DNA of 64,000 nt from AP-15 sp036500965 (GCA_036500965.1 DASYBC010000145.1:1-64000), one strand, 5' to 3'. Shown: positions 44,686 to 55,630, counted from the stretch's first letter. Translations and numbers: made by a program. Notes: generated by a model from the sequence alone, not told the origin.

Positions 44686-44705
44686 GGTGCTCTCAAGTTT
44701 GTAGG

Positions 44706-45194
44706 TCAGCTCGGACGCGGACGCGAGGCGGCGATCAGATCATCGGTGATGACCAGCCGCGCCCGGGCGACAGCGGTGAGCGGCAGGCGGGTTTCGCCGG
44801 CCTCGGCAGCGAGCCGGACCACGCCGTCCGCGGTGCCGAGAAGACGCCCGCGAAACCGCTTGCGGCCGTCGATCGGCTGCGCCAGCTCGATCCTCGCCTC
44901 GAACCCGCGGAACCGATCGTAGTCCTCGGGCCGGACCAGCGGCCGATCGATGCCCGGCGAGCTGACCTCCAAGGTGTAGGCTCCGGCGATCGGATCGGCG
45001 ACATCGAGAATAGCCGAGACCGAACGGCTGATCAGCGCGCAATCGTCGACCGTCATGGGCGCGTCGTCGATCCGCTCGGCCATGATCTGCAAGGTCGCGC
45101 GCCGCCCGCTGGTCACGGCCACCCGGACGACGCAGTAGCCCATCGCCGCCAGCGATGGCTCGATCATCTGCGCAATGGCGTCGGTATCGACCAA
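44706..45194 (-). CDS. rimP: ribosome maturation factor RimP
   Basis: A 162-aa 30S maturation factor. Motifs are AQMIEPSLAAMGYCVVRVAV at the N-terminus, then VDDCALISRSVSAILDVADP, GAYTLEVSSPGIDRPLVRPE (the family signature) and the C-terminal Sm-like part. No ATG fits the domain edge. TTG 45194 gives the expected VDTDAIAQM opening and has a GAGGTCAGG site just upstream, so it is preferred to an upstream ATG frame that runs through the leader terminator. It heads the operon. Confidence 0.92.
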   Translation of the reverse strand: MVDTDAIAQMIEPSLAAMGYCVVRVAVTSGRRATLQIMAERIDDAPMTVDDCALISRSVSAILDVADPIAGAYTLEVSSPGIDRPLVRPEDYDRFRGFEARIELAQPIDGRKRFRGRLLGTADGVVRLAAEAGETRLPLTAVARARLVITDDLIAASRPRPS

Positions 45195-45234
45195 AAAACC
45201 TGACCTCGGGTCCCGAACTCTGTGGCGCGACACG

Positions 45235-45256
45235 AAAAAGTGGGCGCTCGGCCCAC
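45235..45256 (-). terminator. attenuator-like terminator in the rimP leader
   Basis: On the coding strand GTGGGC-CGAGC-GCCCAC is followed at once by TTTTT, a classic intrinsic terminator, 41 nt before the rimP start and downstream of the predicted promoter. A second hairpin, GTCCGC/GCGGAC, precedes it. This matches the known rimP-leader arrangement and suggests control of the nus operon by premature termination, probably sensed through NusA. Confidence 0.75.
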
Positions 45257-45306
45257 CTGCAATGCAGTCCGCCAAGCGGACCTCTGAGACTGCGTTTCGC
45301 GTGGTG

Positions 45307-45334
45307 AATATAATCGAAATCCGCCGCTTCGCAA
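45307..45334 (-). promoter_or_regulatory. promoter for the rimP-nusA-infB operon
   Basis: Reading leftwards, TTGCGA (45334-45329) and TATATT (45312-45307) are 16 nt apart, in an AT-rich pocket of an otherwise GC-rich stretch. Transcription would start near 45300 and give a ~105-nt structured leader to the TTG of rimP. Confidence 0.6.
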
Positions 45335-45444
45335 GGGCGTTGGCGCGCTTCGCGGCATTCCCTGACGCCCAGTCGCATACTGGCTGCACGACGCCCGGCG
45401 CGTCGCGTCAAGATCCGCGCTATCGTGTCTCGCCCCGCTCGCCC

Positions 45445-47049
45445 TCACGCCGCTTTCGCATCCTCGCGGATCATCGCCGCCCCCTTTTCGCCGATCATGA
45501 TCGAGGGCGCGTTGGTGTTGCCGGTGGTCACCGTCGGCATCACCGAGGCGTCGATGACGCGCAATCCGGCGACACCATGAACCTTGAGGCGCGAGTCGAC
45601 CACCGCCATCGGGTCCTCGCCCATTCTGCAGGTGCCGACCGGATGATGCAGGTTGGTGCCGTCGTGGTGGATGAATTCGTCGAGCGCTTGTGGCGACTGC
45701 TTATCGCCCCCCGGCATCGTTTCGGCCGCGCTGTATCGATCGAGCGCCGGGGCGGCGAAGATCCGCCGTGCATGGCCGATGCCGGCCAGCAGCACATCGA
45801 CGTCGCTCGCCGCGGCGAGGTAATTCGGACGGATCGCCGGGCGCTCCAGCGGATCGGCCGAGCGCGCCATGATTGAGCCGCGGCTGTCGGGGCGGGCGAG
45901 GCAGACCGCGATCGTCATCCCCGGCGCGCGCTCGAGCCGGCCGTAGCCGCTCGGATCATAGCTGCCGGGAGTGAACAGCAATTGCAGGTTCGGACTCGCC
46001 AGCCCCTCGCGGCTGCCGCAAAACACCATCGCGGTGGTGACGCCGAAGGTCAGGGCGCCCCGCCCGGTCGCGGCATAGCGGCCGAGCTCGCGAACCAGCC
46101 TGGCGCCGCGGGCCAGCTGGTTGACCGACACTTCGTCCTTGACCCGGTGCGAGACGCGCGCGGCGAAATGATCGGACAAATTGGCGCCGACCCCCGGCAG
46201 ATCGTGCACGACCGGCACCCGGATCGATTGCAGGTGGCCGGCGGGCCCGACGCCCGAGACCTGCAGCAGATGCGGCGAGTTGACGGTGCCGCCGCAGACG
46301 ATGACCTCGCGCGCCGCCAATACCCGGCTGTGTTGCCCATCATGGCGAAAGGCGACCCCGGTGCAGCGTTTCCCGTCGAAAATCAGCCGCGTCGCGACCG
46401 CTTTGGTCAGGACCCGCAGATTGCGGCGCCGGCGCGCCTCGGCCAGAAAGGTCTGCGCGGTCGAGCCGCGAAACCGGCCGGCGCGGGTCATCTGCGAATA
46501 GCCGACACCTTCCTGCGTGGCGCCGTTGTAGTCTTTGGTCAGCTTAAAGCCGGCCTGCTGCGCCGCTTCGACAAAGCGGTGGGTCAACGGCAGGATCGTG
46601 CGGTAATCCTCGACCGGCAGCGGGCCGCCCGTGCCGCGGAACTCGGGGTCGCCCGAGGGGTAGTTCTCCGACTTCTTGAAATAGGGCAGCACATCGGCAT
46701 AGCTCCAGCCGCGGCAGCCCATCTGCGCCCAGCCGTCGTAATCTGCGGGATTGCCGCGGACATAGAGCATGCCGTTGATCGAGCTGGTGCCGCCCAGCAC
46801 CCGGCCGCGCGGCCAGTGCAAGGCGCGCCCGCCGATATTGGTCTCCTGCTCGGTATAGTAGTTCCAGTTGACCAATGGGTTTGCCCGCAGCCGCAAGGCT
46901 CCGGCCGGAACATGGATCATCGGGTGCCAGTCGCGCGGCCCCGCTTCGAGCAGCACCACCTCCGCCCCGTCCTCGCTCAACCGGTCGGCCACAACACACC
47001 CCGCCGACCCGGCGCCGACGACAACGTAATCCGCGCTCAGTTCGCTCAT
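45445..47049 (-). CDS. GMC-family FAD oxidoreductase (choline/alcohol dehydrogenase-like)
   Basis: A 534-aa flavoprotein. The FAD-binding fold is YVVVGAGSAGCVVADRL then VVLLEAGP. GMC signature 1 is GRVLGGTSSINGMLYVRGNP near residue 85 and signature 2 GTVNSPHLLQVSGVGP near 260. The catalytic His region is HHPVGTCRMGEDPMAVVDS, and the end is VTTGNTNAPSIMIGEKG. Members oxidise choline or aliphatic and polyethylene-glycol-type alcohols; the substrate is not determinable. ATG 47049 is chosen over a codon seven residues upstream. It diverges from the membrane-protein gene at 47217. Confidence 0.92.
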   Translation of the reverse strand: MSELSADYVVVGAGSAGCVVADRLSEDGAEVVLLEAGPRDWHPMIHVPAGALRLRANPLVNWNYYTEQETNIGGRALHWPRGRVLGGTSSINGMLYVRGNPADYDGWAQMGCRGWSYADVLPYFKKSENYPSGDPEFRGTGGPLPVEDYRTILPLTHRFVEAAQQAGFKLTKDYNGATQEGVGYSQMTRAGRFRGSTAQTFLAEARRRRNLRVLTKAVATRLIFDGKRCTGVAFRHDGQHSRVLAAREVIVCGGTVNSPHLLQVSGVGPAGHLQSIRVPVVHDLPGVGANLSDHFAARVSHRVKDEVSVNQLARGARLVRELGRYAATGRGALTFGVTTAMVFCGSREGLASPNLQLLFTPGSYDPSGYGRLERAPGMTIAVCLARPDSRGSIMARSADPLERPAIRPNYLAAASDVDVLLAGIGHARRIFAAPALDRYSAAETMPGGDKQSPQALDEFIHHDGTNLHHPVGTCRMGEDPMAVVDSRLKVHGVAGLRVIDASVMPTVTTGNTNAPSIMIGEKGAAMIREDAKAA

Positions 47050-47216
47050 CGCGGTCTCATCCCGATACATGTCCTCGCGATCGTCGGATTTTTATCTCGC
47101 TGCGGCATCGCCGCGGCACCGTAATCGCGTCGCCGTCCAGTGTGAACCGCTTCACGGAGCGCGCAACCTCGATGCCGTACCGTAAGGCGACAAGAACGTT
47201 TTGGGGAGCGGGCGCA

Positions 47217-48737
47217 ATGGCCTTGTCGAGAGAAACGATCCGCGCGATCGAGGATGTGCGCGCTCTGCTCGAATTCCTGGGTCGACGGGCCGACAGCGTC
47301 CTGCTCTCCCAATTCAAAAACATTCGCAAAGACACGCGCGCGTCGGCGACGCCGAGACGACAAATTGCGGTGCCCCCTTGCGAAGATTACGAGCACTTTG
47401 TAGACCGTCTTACGGAGATAGAAAGCAAAATCGACCCCAGGACGGAACTCCCGCCCGCGGCGGACAACGAAAGCAAATCTAGCGACCTCGCTTTTCTCTA
47501 CATGAGCCGCGATTTCCTTGCTGCGCTCAGCGCCCCTGCGACGGTCGACAGCATCCGCACGACTGCGGCGTATGTCGAAGCACGCGGCCATCCGTTCCTG
47601 TCGCGGTTACGAGCGATCTTCGCTCAAAAAGGGGAACTGCCTGAAAAGCCGGATGAATACGCCCGTCGCGGCGGGCGTTTGGCGCGCACCGTCAAGCGCA
47701 CTCAGTTGCTCACTTTTGCAATGACGCTGCTAACGATGACGGTTTCGATTTACGCATTGTCCGGCCGAATGATATTGGACAAGCAGCAGCGAATTTACGC
47801 CGAATACGCCGAGGTCGGCCGCGAGCGGGGAGAGCTTGGACAGGAACTGGCAACACCTGCCGCCCAACAAGCAGACGCCGGCGACCTGTTCGACCCGCCG
47901 CCCGGCTGTGATCCGGCCAACCCCAAGCTGCTGTCGCTTAAGCCGGTCCCTAGAGTGACGCAGGCCGCCTTGCGTGCGGCAGCGGGAAACGACCCGCCCG
48001 CTCCTCCCTTGTCACCGGCGGTGCTCTTGGCCTCGCGCAAATGTGCGCTCTATTGGAAGACGCGGCAGGCCACGCAAGACATCGCAGCGGTGACGTTGCA
48101 CCTCATGTCGTGGACTCATGTCGTGATCGGAGGCGATCCGTTATCGCGCTCCCCGACTGGAGGCGCGCCGCCTTGGGGAATTTTGCGTGCAGGCCAAGTC
48201 GTCGCCTCCGGCATTTCGGATTCTGTCCATCTCTTTTTGTCCCACGTGTTTGGGATCAGCCCGAAGTTTATATCTGAGGAGGCGCAACGTCACGCGGAGC
48301 TTTGCCAGCGCATTGGCGGAGAATTCGATACTACAAAATGCTCCTTGCAGCTTATCGATCTGACCTACCGCAACCCGGAAGTCGTCGGGGCCTTGTTGGG
48401 GGCGATCACGCTGTATTTGCTTCCGGCGCTCTACGGATTTTTGGGCGCTGCGGCGGCCACGTTTCGTGGTCTGCGACGAAAGGTGGATCTTTCGCTGGTG
48501 ACGATCACCGATCGTGGGCGGGTCTGGGAAGGCGCGATCCTCGGCCTGCTATGCGGTGCGGTGATCGGGCTGTTCGCAGGCTACATCGACAACGCCACGC
48601 CGACGACAGGGCTCGGGCTTTCGGCGCTGGCGTTGCTCGCCGGGTTCAATGTTCCGCTCGTATTCGCTTTTTTCGACGAGATTTCGAACCGCCTCTTCCG
48701 GCCGGCATCACCAGCTTGCTCGGGTCACCAAGGCTAA
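47217..48737 (+). CDS. multi-pass membrane protein of unknown family
   Basis: A 506-aa protein I cannot assign. The N-terminal ~155 residues are cytosolic and helical (MALSRETIRAIEDVRALLEF). A first membrane helix is LLTFAMTLLTMTVSIYALSG near 165-184, followed by a coiled-coil-like stretch (QRIYAEYAEVGRERGELGQE). Then comes a ~190-residue soluble part with four Cys. The C-terminus has three hydrophobic spans (GALLGAITLYLLPALYGFLG; AILGLLCGAVIGLFAGYI; LSALALLAGFNVPLVFAFF). ATG 47217 has a GGGGAG site. G+C is visibly lower than in flanking genes, suggesting transfer. Confidence 0.78.
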   Translation: MALSRETIRAIEDVRALLEFLGRRADSVLLSQFKNIRKDTRASATPRRQIAVPPCEDYEHFVDRLTEIESKIDPRTELPPAADNESKSSDLAFLYMSRDFLAALSAPATVDSIRTTAAYVEARGHPFLSRLRAIFAQKGELPEKPDEYARRGGRLARTVKRTQLLTFAMTLLTMTVSIYALSGRMILDKQQRIYAEYAEVGRERGELGQELATPAAQQADAGDLFDPPPGCDPANPKLLSLKPVPRVTQAALRAAAGNDPPAPPLSPAVLLASRKCALYWKTRQATQDIAAVTLHLMSWTHVVIGGDPLSRSPTGGAPPWGILRAGQVVASGISDSVHLFLSHVFGISPKFISEEAQRHAELCQRIGGEFDTTKCSLQLIDLTYRNPEVVGALLGAITLYLLPALYGFLGAAAATFRGLRRKVDLSLVTITDRGRVWEGAILGLLCGAVIGLFAGYIDNATPTTGLGLSALALLAGFNVPLVFAFFDEISNRLFRPASPACSGHQG

Positions 48738-48816
48738 ACCGCACTCTCTGATCGAGCGTTGCCTTCGGCACGCTGAGGATGCAACTTTATCCGCCATCCC
48801 GAGGGAGGAGAACGCG

Positions 48817-50556
48817 ATGCCGATCGAGCCGATGCTGACTGAGGAGACGCCGGCGAGCGCGCTCGTCGCCCGGGTGCTCGAAGAAGCCGGGATCGAGATG
48901 GTCTTTGGCATCTCGGGCGGCCATACCGGCCGCATCGTCTCGGGGCTCAGCAAATACCAGAACTCGATCCGCACCGTCTTGGTGCGCGAGGAGAGTTTGG
49001 GCGGGGTCATGGCCGAGGTCTACGGCCGGCTGACCCGGCGCCCCGGGGTGCTGCTGGGCCAAGGGCCGTGGGTGCTCGGCAACGGCATGATCGGCACCAT
49101 CGAGGCGCATCTGTCGAGCTCGCCGATGCTGCTCTTGACCGATTTCAGCGACGCCCCGCGCTTCACGTTGCACGCGCCCTATCAGCAGGCGACCGGCGAT
49201 TGGGGCAGCTGGGACGCGCGCCGCGCCTTTGGCGGCGTCACCAAGCACGTCATGCAGGCGCACGACCCGATCGCCGCGGTGCAGGCGACCCAGCTCGGCA
49301 TCAAGCACGCGATGTCTGGGCAGCCGGGGCCGGTCGCGATCCTCTATGCGCATGATTCCTTGGCCGGAAATGTCGCGCCCGACTCGCAGCCGATGTTGTA
49401 CCCGACCCGCCATTATCTGCCGGCAGTGCCGCCGCCGGCCGAAGAGCGCCAGGTCGAGGCCGCCGCGCAGGCGATCCTCGCGGCGCAAAAGCCGGTGCTG
49501 ATCGCCGGCAATGGGGTGCGCATCGCCCAGGCCTATGACGGGCTGCGGCGATTGGCCGAAGCCGCCGGGCTGCCGGTGGCGACGACGGCGGCCGGCAAGG
49601 GCACCTTCCCCGAGACCCATCCGCTGGCCTTGGGCGTGTTCGGCACCTTCGGCACCGAGGCGGCGAACGCCTGCATTGGCGAGGCCGATCTGGTGCTGGT
49701 GGTCGGCTCCAAGCTCAGCCCGAGCGACACCGCCTGGGAGAACCGCGCGCTGCTCGACCCGGCGCGGCAGACATTCGTGCAGATCGACATCGAGCCGCGC
49801 AACGCCTCGTGGAACTACCCGGCCGAGCACGTGCTGCTCGGCGACGCGGCGGTGGTCCTCGGCCAGCTGCTGCATGAAGTCGCGGCGTGCGGCTCGGACC
49901 GCCGCCAAGCGGCCGAGCGCCGGGTCGCCGCCCATCGCGAGCGCCACGGCTATTTCAACGACCGCGCCTATTTCGCCGACGACAAGCCGATCCTGCCGCA
50001 GCGCTTGATCGGCGAGTTGTCGCGCGGCCTGCCGGAGGATGCGATCGTCACCTGCGACGCCGGCGAAAACCGCATCATGATGACGCATTTCTACCAGACG
50101 AAGCGCGCCGAGGGGTTTTTGCAGGCGGCGGGCTCGGGGCCGATGGGGTTTGCGATCCCGGCCGCACTCGGCGCCAAGCTCGTTCATCCCGACCGGCCGG
50201 TCGTCGCGGTGTGCGGCGATGGCGGCTTTGCGATGACGATGAACGGGCTGATGACCGCGGTCGAGCGCGACATCCCGATCGTCTGCGTCGTCTTCAACAA
50301 CAACGCGCTCGGCTGGGTCTTGCACGGCTCGGGGCCGTTCGCGGCCGAGTTCAACGATTGGGATCACGCCGCGATCGCCCGCGCGCTCGGCTGCCGCGGG
50401 GTGCGCGTCGAGGAGCCGGCGGCGATCGCCCCGGCGTTGCGCGAGGCGCTGGCGTCGCGGGCGCCGAGCGTGCTCGATGTGCGCACCTCGCTCGCCGTAA
50501 CCTTCGCCGACATCACCTCGCAACTGGCCAAGGATGCCTCGCCGCGGCGGCGGTAA
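48817..50556 (+). CDS. thiamine-diphosphate-dependent enzyme (acetolactate synthase-like)
   Basis: A 579-aa member of the acetohydroxyacid synthase / benzoylformate decarboxylase superfamily. The Pyr domain has VFGISGGHTGRIVSGL and the TPP-activating Glu in VLVREESLGGVMAEVYG. The central domain follows at AAAQAILAAQKPVLIAGNGV. The PP domain has GSGPMGFAIPAALGAKLV and the TPP/Mg motif VCGDGGFAMTMNG ending in VFNNNALGW. The exact reaction is open. ATG 48817 has a strong GGGAGGAG site. The serine hydrolase gene follows after 13 nt, so the two are probably co-transcribed. Confidence 0.88.
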   Translation: MPIEPMLTEETPASALVARVLEEAGIEMVFGISGGHTGRIVSGLSKYQNSIRTVLVREESLGGVMAEVYGRLTRRPGVLLGQGPWVLGNGMIGTIEAHLSSSPMLLLTDFSDAPRFTLHAPYQQATGDWGSWDARRAFGGVTKHVMQAHDPIAAVQATQLGIKHAMSGQPGPVAILYAHDSLAGNVAPDSQPMLYPTRHYLPAVPPPAEERQVEAAAQAILAAQKPVLIAGNGVRIAQAYDGLRRLAEAAGLPVATTAAGKGTFPETHPLALGVFGTFGTEAANACIGEADLVLVVGSKLSPSDTAWENRALLDPARQTFVQIDIEPRNASWNYPAEHVLLGDAAVVLGQLLHEVAACGSDRRQAAERRVAAHRERHGYFNDRAYFADDKPILPQRLIGELSRGLPEDAIVTCDAGENRIMMTHFYQTKRAEGFLQAAGSGPMGFAIPAALGAKLVHPDRPVVAVCGDGGFAMTMNGLMTAVERDIPIVCVVFNNNALGWVLHGSGPFAAEFNDWDHAAIARALGCRGVRVEEPAAIAPALREALASRAPSVLDVRTSLAVTFADITSQLAKDASPRRR

Positions 50557-50569
50557 TTAGGAGAGGCGA

Positions 50570-51748
50570 ATGCCGTCCGTTCCCGCGATCGACGCGGTGC
50601 TGCGCGGCGCCTCCGATGCCTGCGAGGTGCCGGGCGTCGTTGCTGTGGCGGCGACCGCGGACCGGGTCGTCTACGAGGGCGCCTTCGGCCGGCGCGATCT
50701 CGCGCAAGACGACGCGATGACCCTCGACACGATCTTTCGGATCGCGTCGATGACCAAGGCGGTGACCTCGATCGCGGCGATGCAGCTGGTCGAAGCCGGC
50801 CGCCTCGATCTCGACGAGCCGATCGGCCGGGTGCTGCCCGAATTGGCTTCGCCCCATGTGCTGACCGGGTTCGATGCGGCGGGCAAGCCGCGGCTGCGCC
50901 CGGCCCGGCGGCCGATCACCTTGCGCCATCTGCTGACCCACACCGCCGGGTTCGGCTACGAAATGCTGAGTTCCGATCTGATCCGCTACATCCACCGCAC
51001 CGGCACGCCCTCGACCAGCACCGGCAAGCTCGCCTCGCTGCATCTGCCCTTGCTGTTCGATCCGGGCGAGCGCTGGGAATACGGCATCAACATCGAATGG
51101 GTCGGGCAAGCGGTCGAGGCGGCCGGCGGCGAAATGCTCGACGTCTATTGCCGCGAGCATATTTTCGACCCGCTCGGCATGAGCGACACCGGGTTCGAGC
51201 TGTCACTGGAGCAGAGCTCACGGTTGGCGCGGGTGCACCAACGCCAGGCCGATGGGTCGTTAGCACCAATCACGGTCGATATGCCGCCGCAGAAGCCGGA
51301 ATTCTGGGCCGGCGGCGGCGGCCTCTATTCGACCGGGCGCGACTACCTGACCTTCCTGCAAATGGTCCTGAACCAGGGGCGCCGCGGCGATACCCGGCTG
51401 CTGCGGCCGGAAACGGTCGCGGCGATGGCGACAAACCAGACCGGCGACCTCGACGCCGGGATCATGCGCACGGCGATGCCGGACCGGACCAACGATTTTG
51501 CGCTGTTTGCGGGCATGCGCTGCCAATGGGGGCTGGGCTGGATGATCACCCCGCAGCCGGGCCCCAATGGCCGCAGCGCCGGCAGCCTGACCTGGGGCGG
51601 GATCTTCAACAGCTATTACTGGATCGATCCCTTGAAGCGCGTCGCCGGGGTGATCCTGACCCAGTTCCTGCCCTTCGCCGATCCGCATGCCCTCGCCCTT
51701 GCCGGCGCCTTCGAGCGCGAGGTCTATGCGGCGCTCGACGCCGGGTGA
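50570..51748 (+). CDS. serine hydrolase, class C beta-lactamase/esterase family
   Basis: A 392-aa protein with the SxxK motif at residues 60-63 (RIASMTKAV), the Tyr-containing second motif in WEYGINIEWVGQAVE, and GSLTWGGIFNSYYW in place of the KTG box. The WGG-type third motif favours an EstB-like esterase over an antibiotic-hydrolysing enzyme. No signal peptide is present, so it should be cytoplasmic. An AGGAG-type site precedes ATG 50570. Sitting in one unit with the TPP enzyme, it may hydrolyse an ester or lactone in the same catabolic route; that is inference. Confidence 0.88.
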   Translation: MPSVPAIDAVLRGASDACEVPGVVAVAATADRVVYEGAFGRRDLAQDDAMTLDTIFRIASMTKAVTSIAAMQLVEAGRLDLDEPIGRVLPELASPHVLTGFDAAGKPRLRPARRPITLRHLLTHTAGFGYEMLSSDLIRYIHRTGTPSTSTGKLASLHLPLLFDPGERWEYGINIEWVGQAVEAAGGEMLDVYCREHIFDPLGMSDTGFELSLEQSSRLARVHQRQADGSLAPITVDMPPQKPEFWAGGGGLYSTGRDYLTFLQMVLNQGRRGDTRLLRPETVAAMATNQTGDLDAGIMRTAMPDRTNDFALFAGMRCQWGLGWMITPQPGPNGRSAGSLTWGGIFNSYYWIDPLKRVAGVILTQFLPFADPHALALAGAFEREVYAALDAG

Positions 51749-51820
51749 GCCGTAATCGGCAAACGGGCATTGCATTGACGCCGGCTGCCGAGGGTCGCGC
51801 GGCCATGCTAAGAGACCGCG

Positions 51821-53698
<1,878 letters not shown>

Positions 53699-53981
53699 TC
53701 GGGCCGGCCGCAAATGCGGCGCCGCAGCTCCAAAGGAGCTGGATGGGACCGCGGCTTGGCGCAGGGCAGGCCGTTTGCGCGCCGCAGTTTTCCAGCAAAA
53801 ACCGCGCCGCGGCCGCGCGGCTGATGGCCGCACGCCGCCGCAACTGCCCGGATGTACTTTGACAGACTTGGCCAAAACCGTCTATCTCAGTGCTGCGTCA
53901 AGGGTACTCTCGAATTGATCGGGGCGCCGCAAGCGAGCCTGAGAGCCGCTGGATTGCGGCCCTGTGGGAGCAGACATCGCC

Positions 53982-54581
53982 ATGGCCGACAGTCCCGCGA
54001 TCGCTGATCGCAATCTCGAAGCGACGACGAACATTTCGCTTAAGCGGGAACCGGTGTGCTTCGCCTTTCTGTCGGCGCGCTCGGTCGCCTCACCGATGCC
54101 GATCGACTCGATCAACCTTGATCTCGCCTCGGCCGATTACTTCGACGGGCGGGCTTCGTTGTGGGCCGCGCTGGAGATGCGCTCGTCGGTGAGCAACGAT
54201 CATCCGACCGCGCTGCTCGGGTTCGACGAAACCTTTTTGCGGCCATTCGCGCGGGCGCTGATCGAGGCGGCGACGACCAGAGCCACCTATCGCATGACCA
54301 TTCTGCAGGATTCAGGTGACGCCGGCCGCTGTCGCGTCGTCGAATATGTGACCGGCCCGGGCAAACCGCTGGTGGAACTGGTGCTGCAGCCGTTCGACAA
54401 CGTGGTGCTGATCACCGCGGCGAGCGCCAAGGATAGCGACGAGACCCTGTTCCAGCTGCCCCGAACCGACAGCTTTCTGCGCGCTTTTGCCAAGATGGCC
54501 TATGTCGCCGATCAGACCTTGCATGATCTGCTCGACGACATGGAACGCGTCGCCCGCCATCGCGGTCCGGTAGCGGGCTGA
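53982..54581 (+). CDS. hypothetical protein, 199 aa
   Basis: A soluble-looking protein with no recognised motif. Segments such as HPTALLGFDETFLRPFARAL, ATYRMTILQDSGDAGRCRVV and LFQLPRTDSFLRAFAKMAYV alternate helix and strand, weakly recalling a PAS-like or sensor fold. Third codon positions are GC-rich as in real genes here. ATG 53982 is favoured over 53964 because GGGAG lies upstream at 53966-53970. About 280 nt separate it from the ABC-F gene, with nothing else visible. Confidence 0.65.
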   Translation: MADSPAIADRNLEATTNISLKREPVCFAFLSARSVASPMPIDSINLDLASADYFDGRASLWAALEMRSSVSNDHPTALLGFDETFLRPFARALIEAATTRATYRMTILQDSGDAGRCRVVEYVTGPGKPLVELVLQPFDNVVLITAASAKDSDETLFQLPRTDSFLRAFAKMAYVADQTLHDLLDDMERVARHRGPVAG

Positions 54582-54685
54582 CTCCCCCGGAACAGGATCA
54601 TCCCGCCCGGGGGGGCGGCGTGCGGCGAGGATGCCGCGAGCCCCTGGCCACACGCCGCGACCACACGTTTCAACCCACAAGCGGC

Positions 54686-55216
54686 TTATTGCGGCTGCGG
54701 CGGCTGCGAGGGCGGGATGTAGCCCGAGCCGGAGGGCTTGGGGCCGGGCATCCGCCCAGACGACTGCGGCTGCATCATCGGCTCGCCGCCCGGAGCCCCC
54801 TGTGGAGCAGCCTGCGGTTCCGGGGCGGCGCCGGCGCCGCCCGACTGAATCCGCGTGAGCTCGGCGCGGTTCAGCTGAGCCGTCGTGTCGCTTGTGGAGG
54901 TCGGCCCGTGATGGATGAAGTGGTGGTGATACACATGATGCACCATATGCCGGTGCGCGTAACGATGTGTCGGCGGCATCGCCGAATTCGGCGCCGAAGC
55001 TGACGGCGGCATCGCCGATGGCGGCATCGCCGCGGGCGCGGGCTCCGCTGCCGGGGGTGCTGCCGGCGCGCCGCTGCTGTAGGGCGTCAGGCCCGGCCCA
55101 CCCGGATTTGGTCCGGGAGTGTTGACCGAGTTTCCACCGCTGGGGTTCTGCGCCCATGCTGGCGCGGCAATCACGAGCGCGGCAGCGATCGCAACGCCGT
55201 TCAACAGATGTTTCAT
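54686..55216 (-). CDS. secreted Pro/Ala-rich protein with His cluster
   Basis: A 176-aa protein with a clear signal peptide (MKHLLNGVAIAAALVIAAPA, then WAQ, cleaved near residue 23). The mature part is low-complexity Pro/Ala/Gly/Ser, with a central run containing 11 histidines in about 20 residues (HRYAHRHMVHHVYHHHFIHH). Such a cluster could bind Ni, Zn, Cu or haem in the periplasm, but no family is recognised. ATG 55216 lies ~165 nt below a strong sigma-70 promoter at 55382-55410. Confidence 0.72.
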   Translation of the reverse strand: MKHLLNGVAIAAALVIAAPAWAQNPSGGNSVNTPGPNPGGPGLTPYSSGAPAAPPAAEPAPAAMPPSAMPPSASAPNSAMPPTHRYAHRHMVHHVYHHHFIHHGPTSTSDTTAQLNRAELTRIQSGGAGAAPEPQAAPQGAPGGEPMMQPQSSGRMPGPKPSGSGYIPPSQPPQPQ

Positions 55217-55381
55217 GCCTGTGATCCTCTGTAGCAGTTCCGGATTGGCCAAAATGTAACGCACGCTCGTCCCACCCCAAGGGGCCTCCGACCCGGCCGC
55301 GGGTGAGAACGGCAGATGATGCCGATCCGTTCCGCGGAAGCGCAACTTACCGGTGTCGCGCATTCTCCCGGCCAACGACTG

Positions 55382-55410
55382 ATAATATCTCTGTAATTCC
55401 CTTGTTTCAA
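55382..55410 (-). promoter_or_regulatory. sigma-70 promoter for the His-rich secreted protein
   Basis: Reading leftwards, TTGAAA (55410-55405) and TATTAT (55387-55382) are spaced exactly 17 nt. They are the best sigma-70 match in this part of the window and point at the gene starting at 55216. The rest of 55217-55706 holds only the ompA-like terminator. Confidence 0.65.
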
Positions 55411-55630
55411 GCGCTTGGGTAGCTCAATAGGCAAGAGAATAACGGCACAAGCGAGAAATCCGCGCGCTCCCATCCATTGGCCGGGCTGCCTATTGCCGAG
55501 AACCCGGGATGGCCTCTTGCGACGCCGCCTCCAGACCCCGCGGCCAGGTCCATGCGAGCCAGGCGCACTCTGCCACATGGGCAAAGAACCCTTGCGCTGA
55601 CAGGCCAGCTGCGCTGCGGCTGGTTGTGAC

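Noticed and set aside
43066..44922. A 618-codon plus-strand frame
   Set aside because: Antisense shadow of nusA and rimP; no recognisable motif.
55413..55455. tRNA-like D-arm text (GGGTAGCTCAATAGGC) within a CGCTTG...CAAGCG inverted repeat
   Set aside because: No anticodon stem or T arm can be formed and GGTTCGA is absent. At most it is a tRNA relic or chance.
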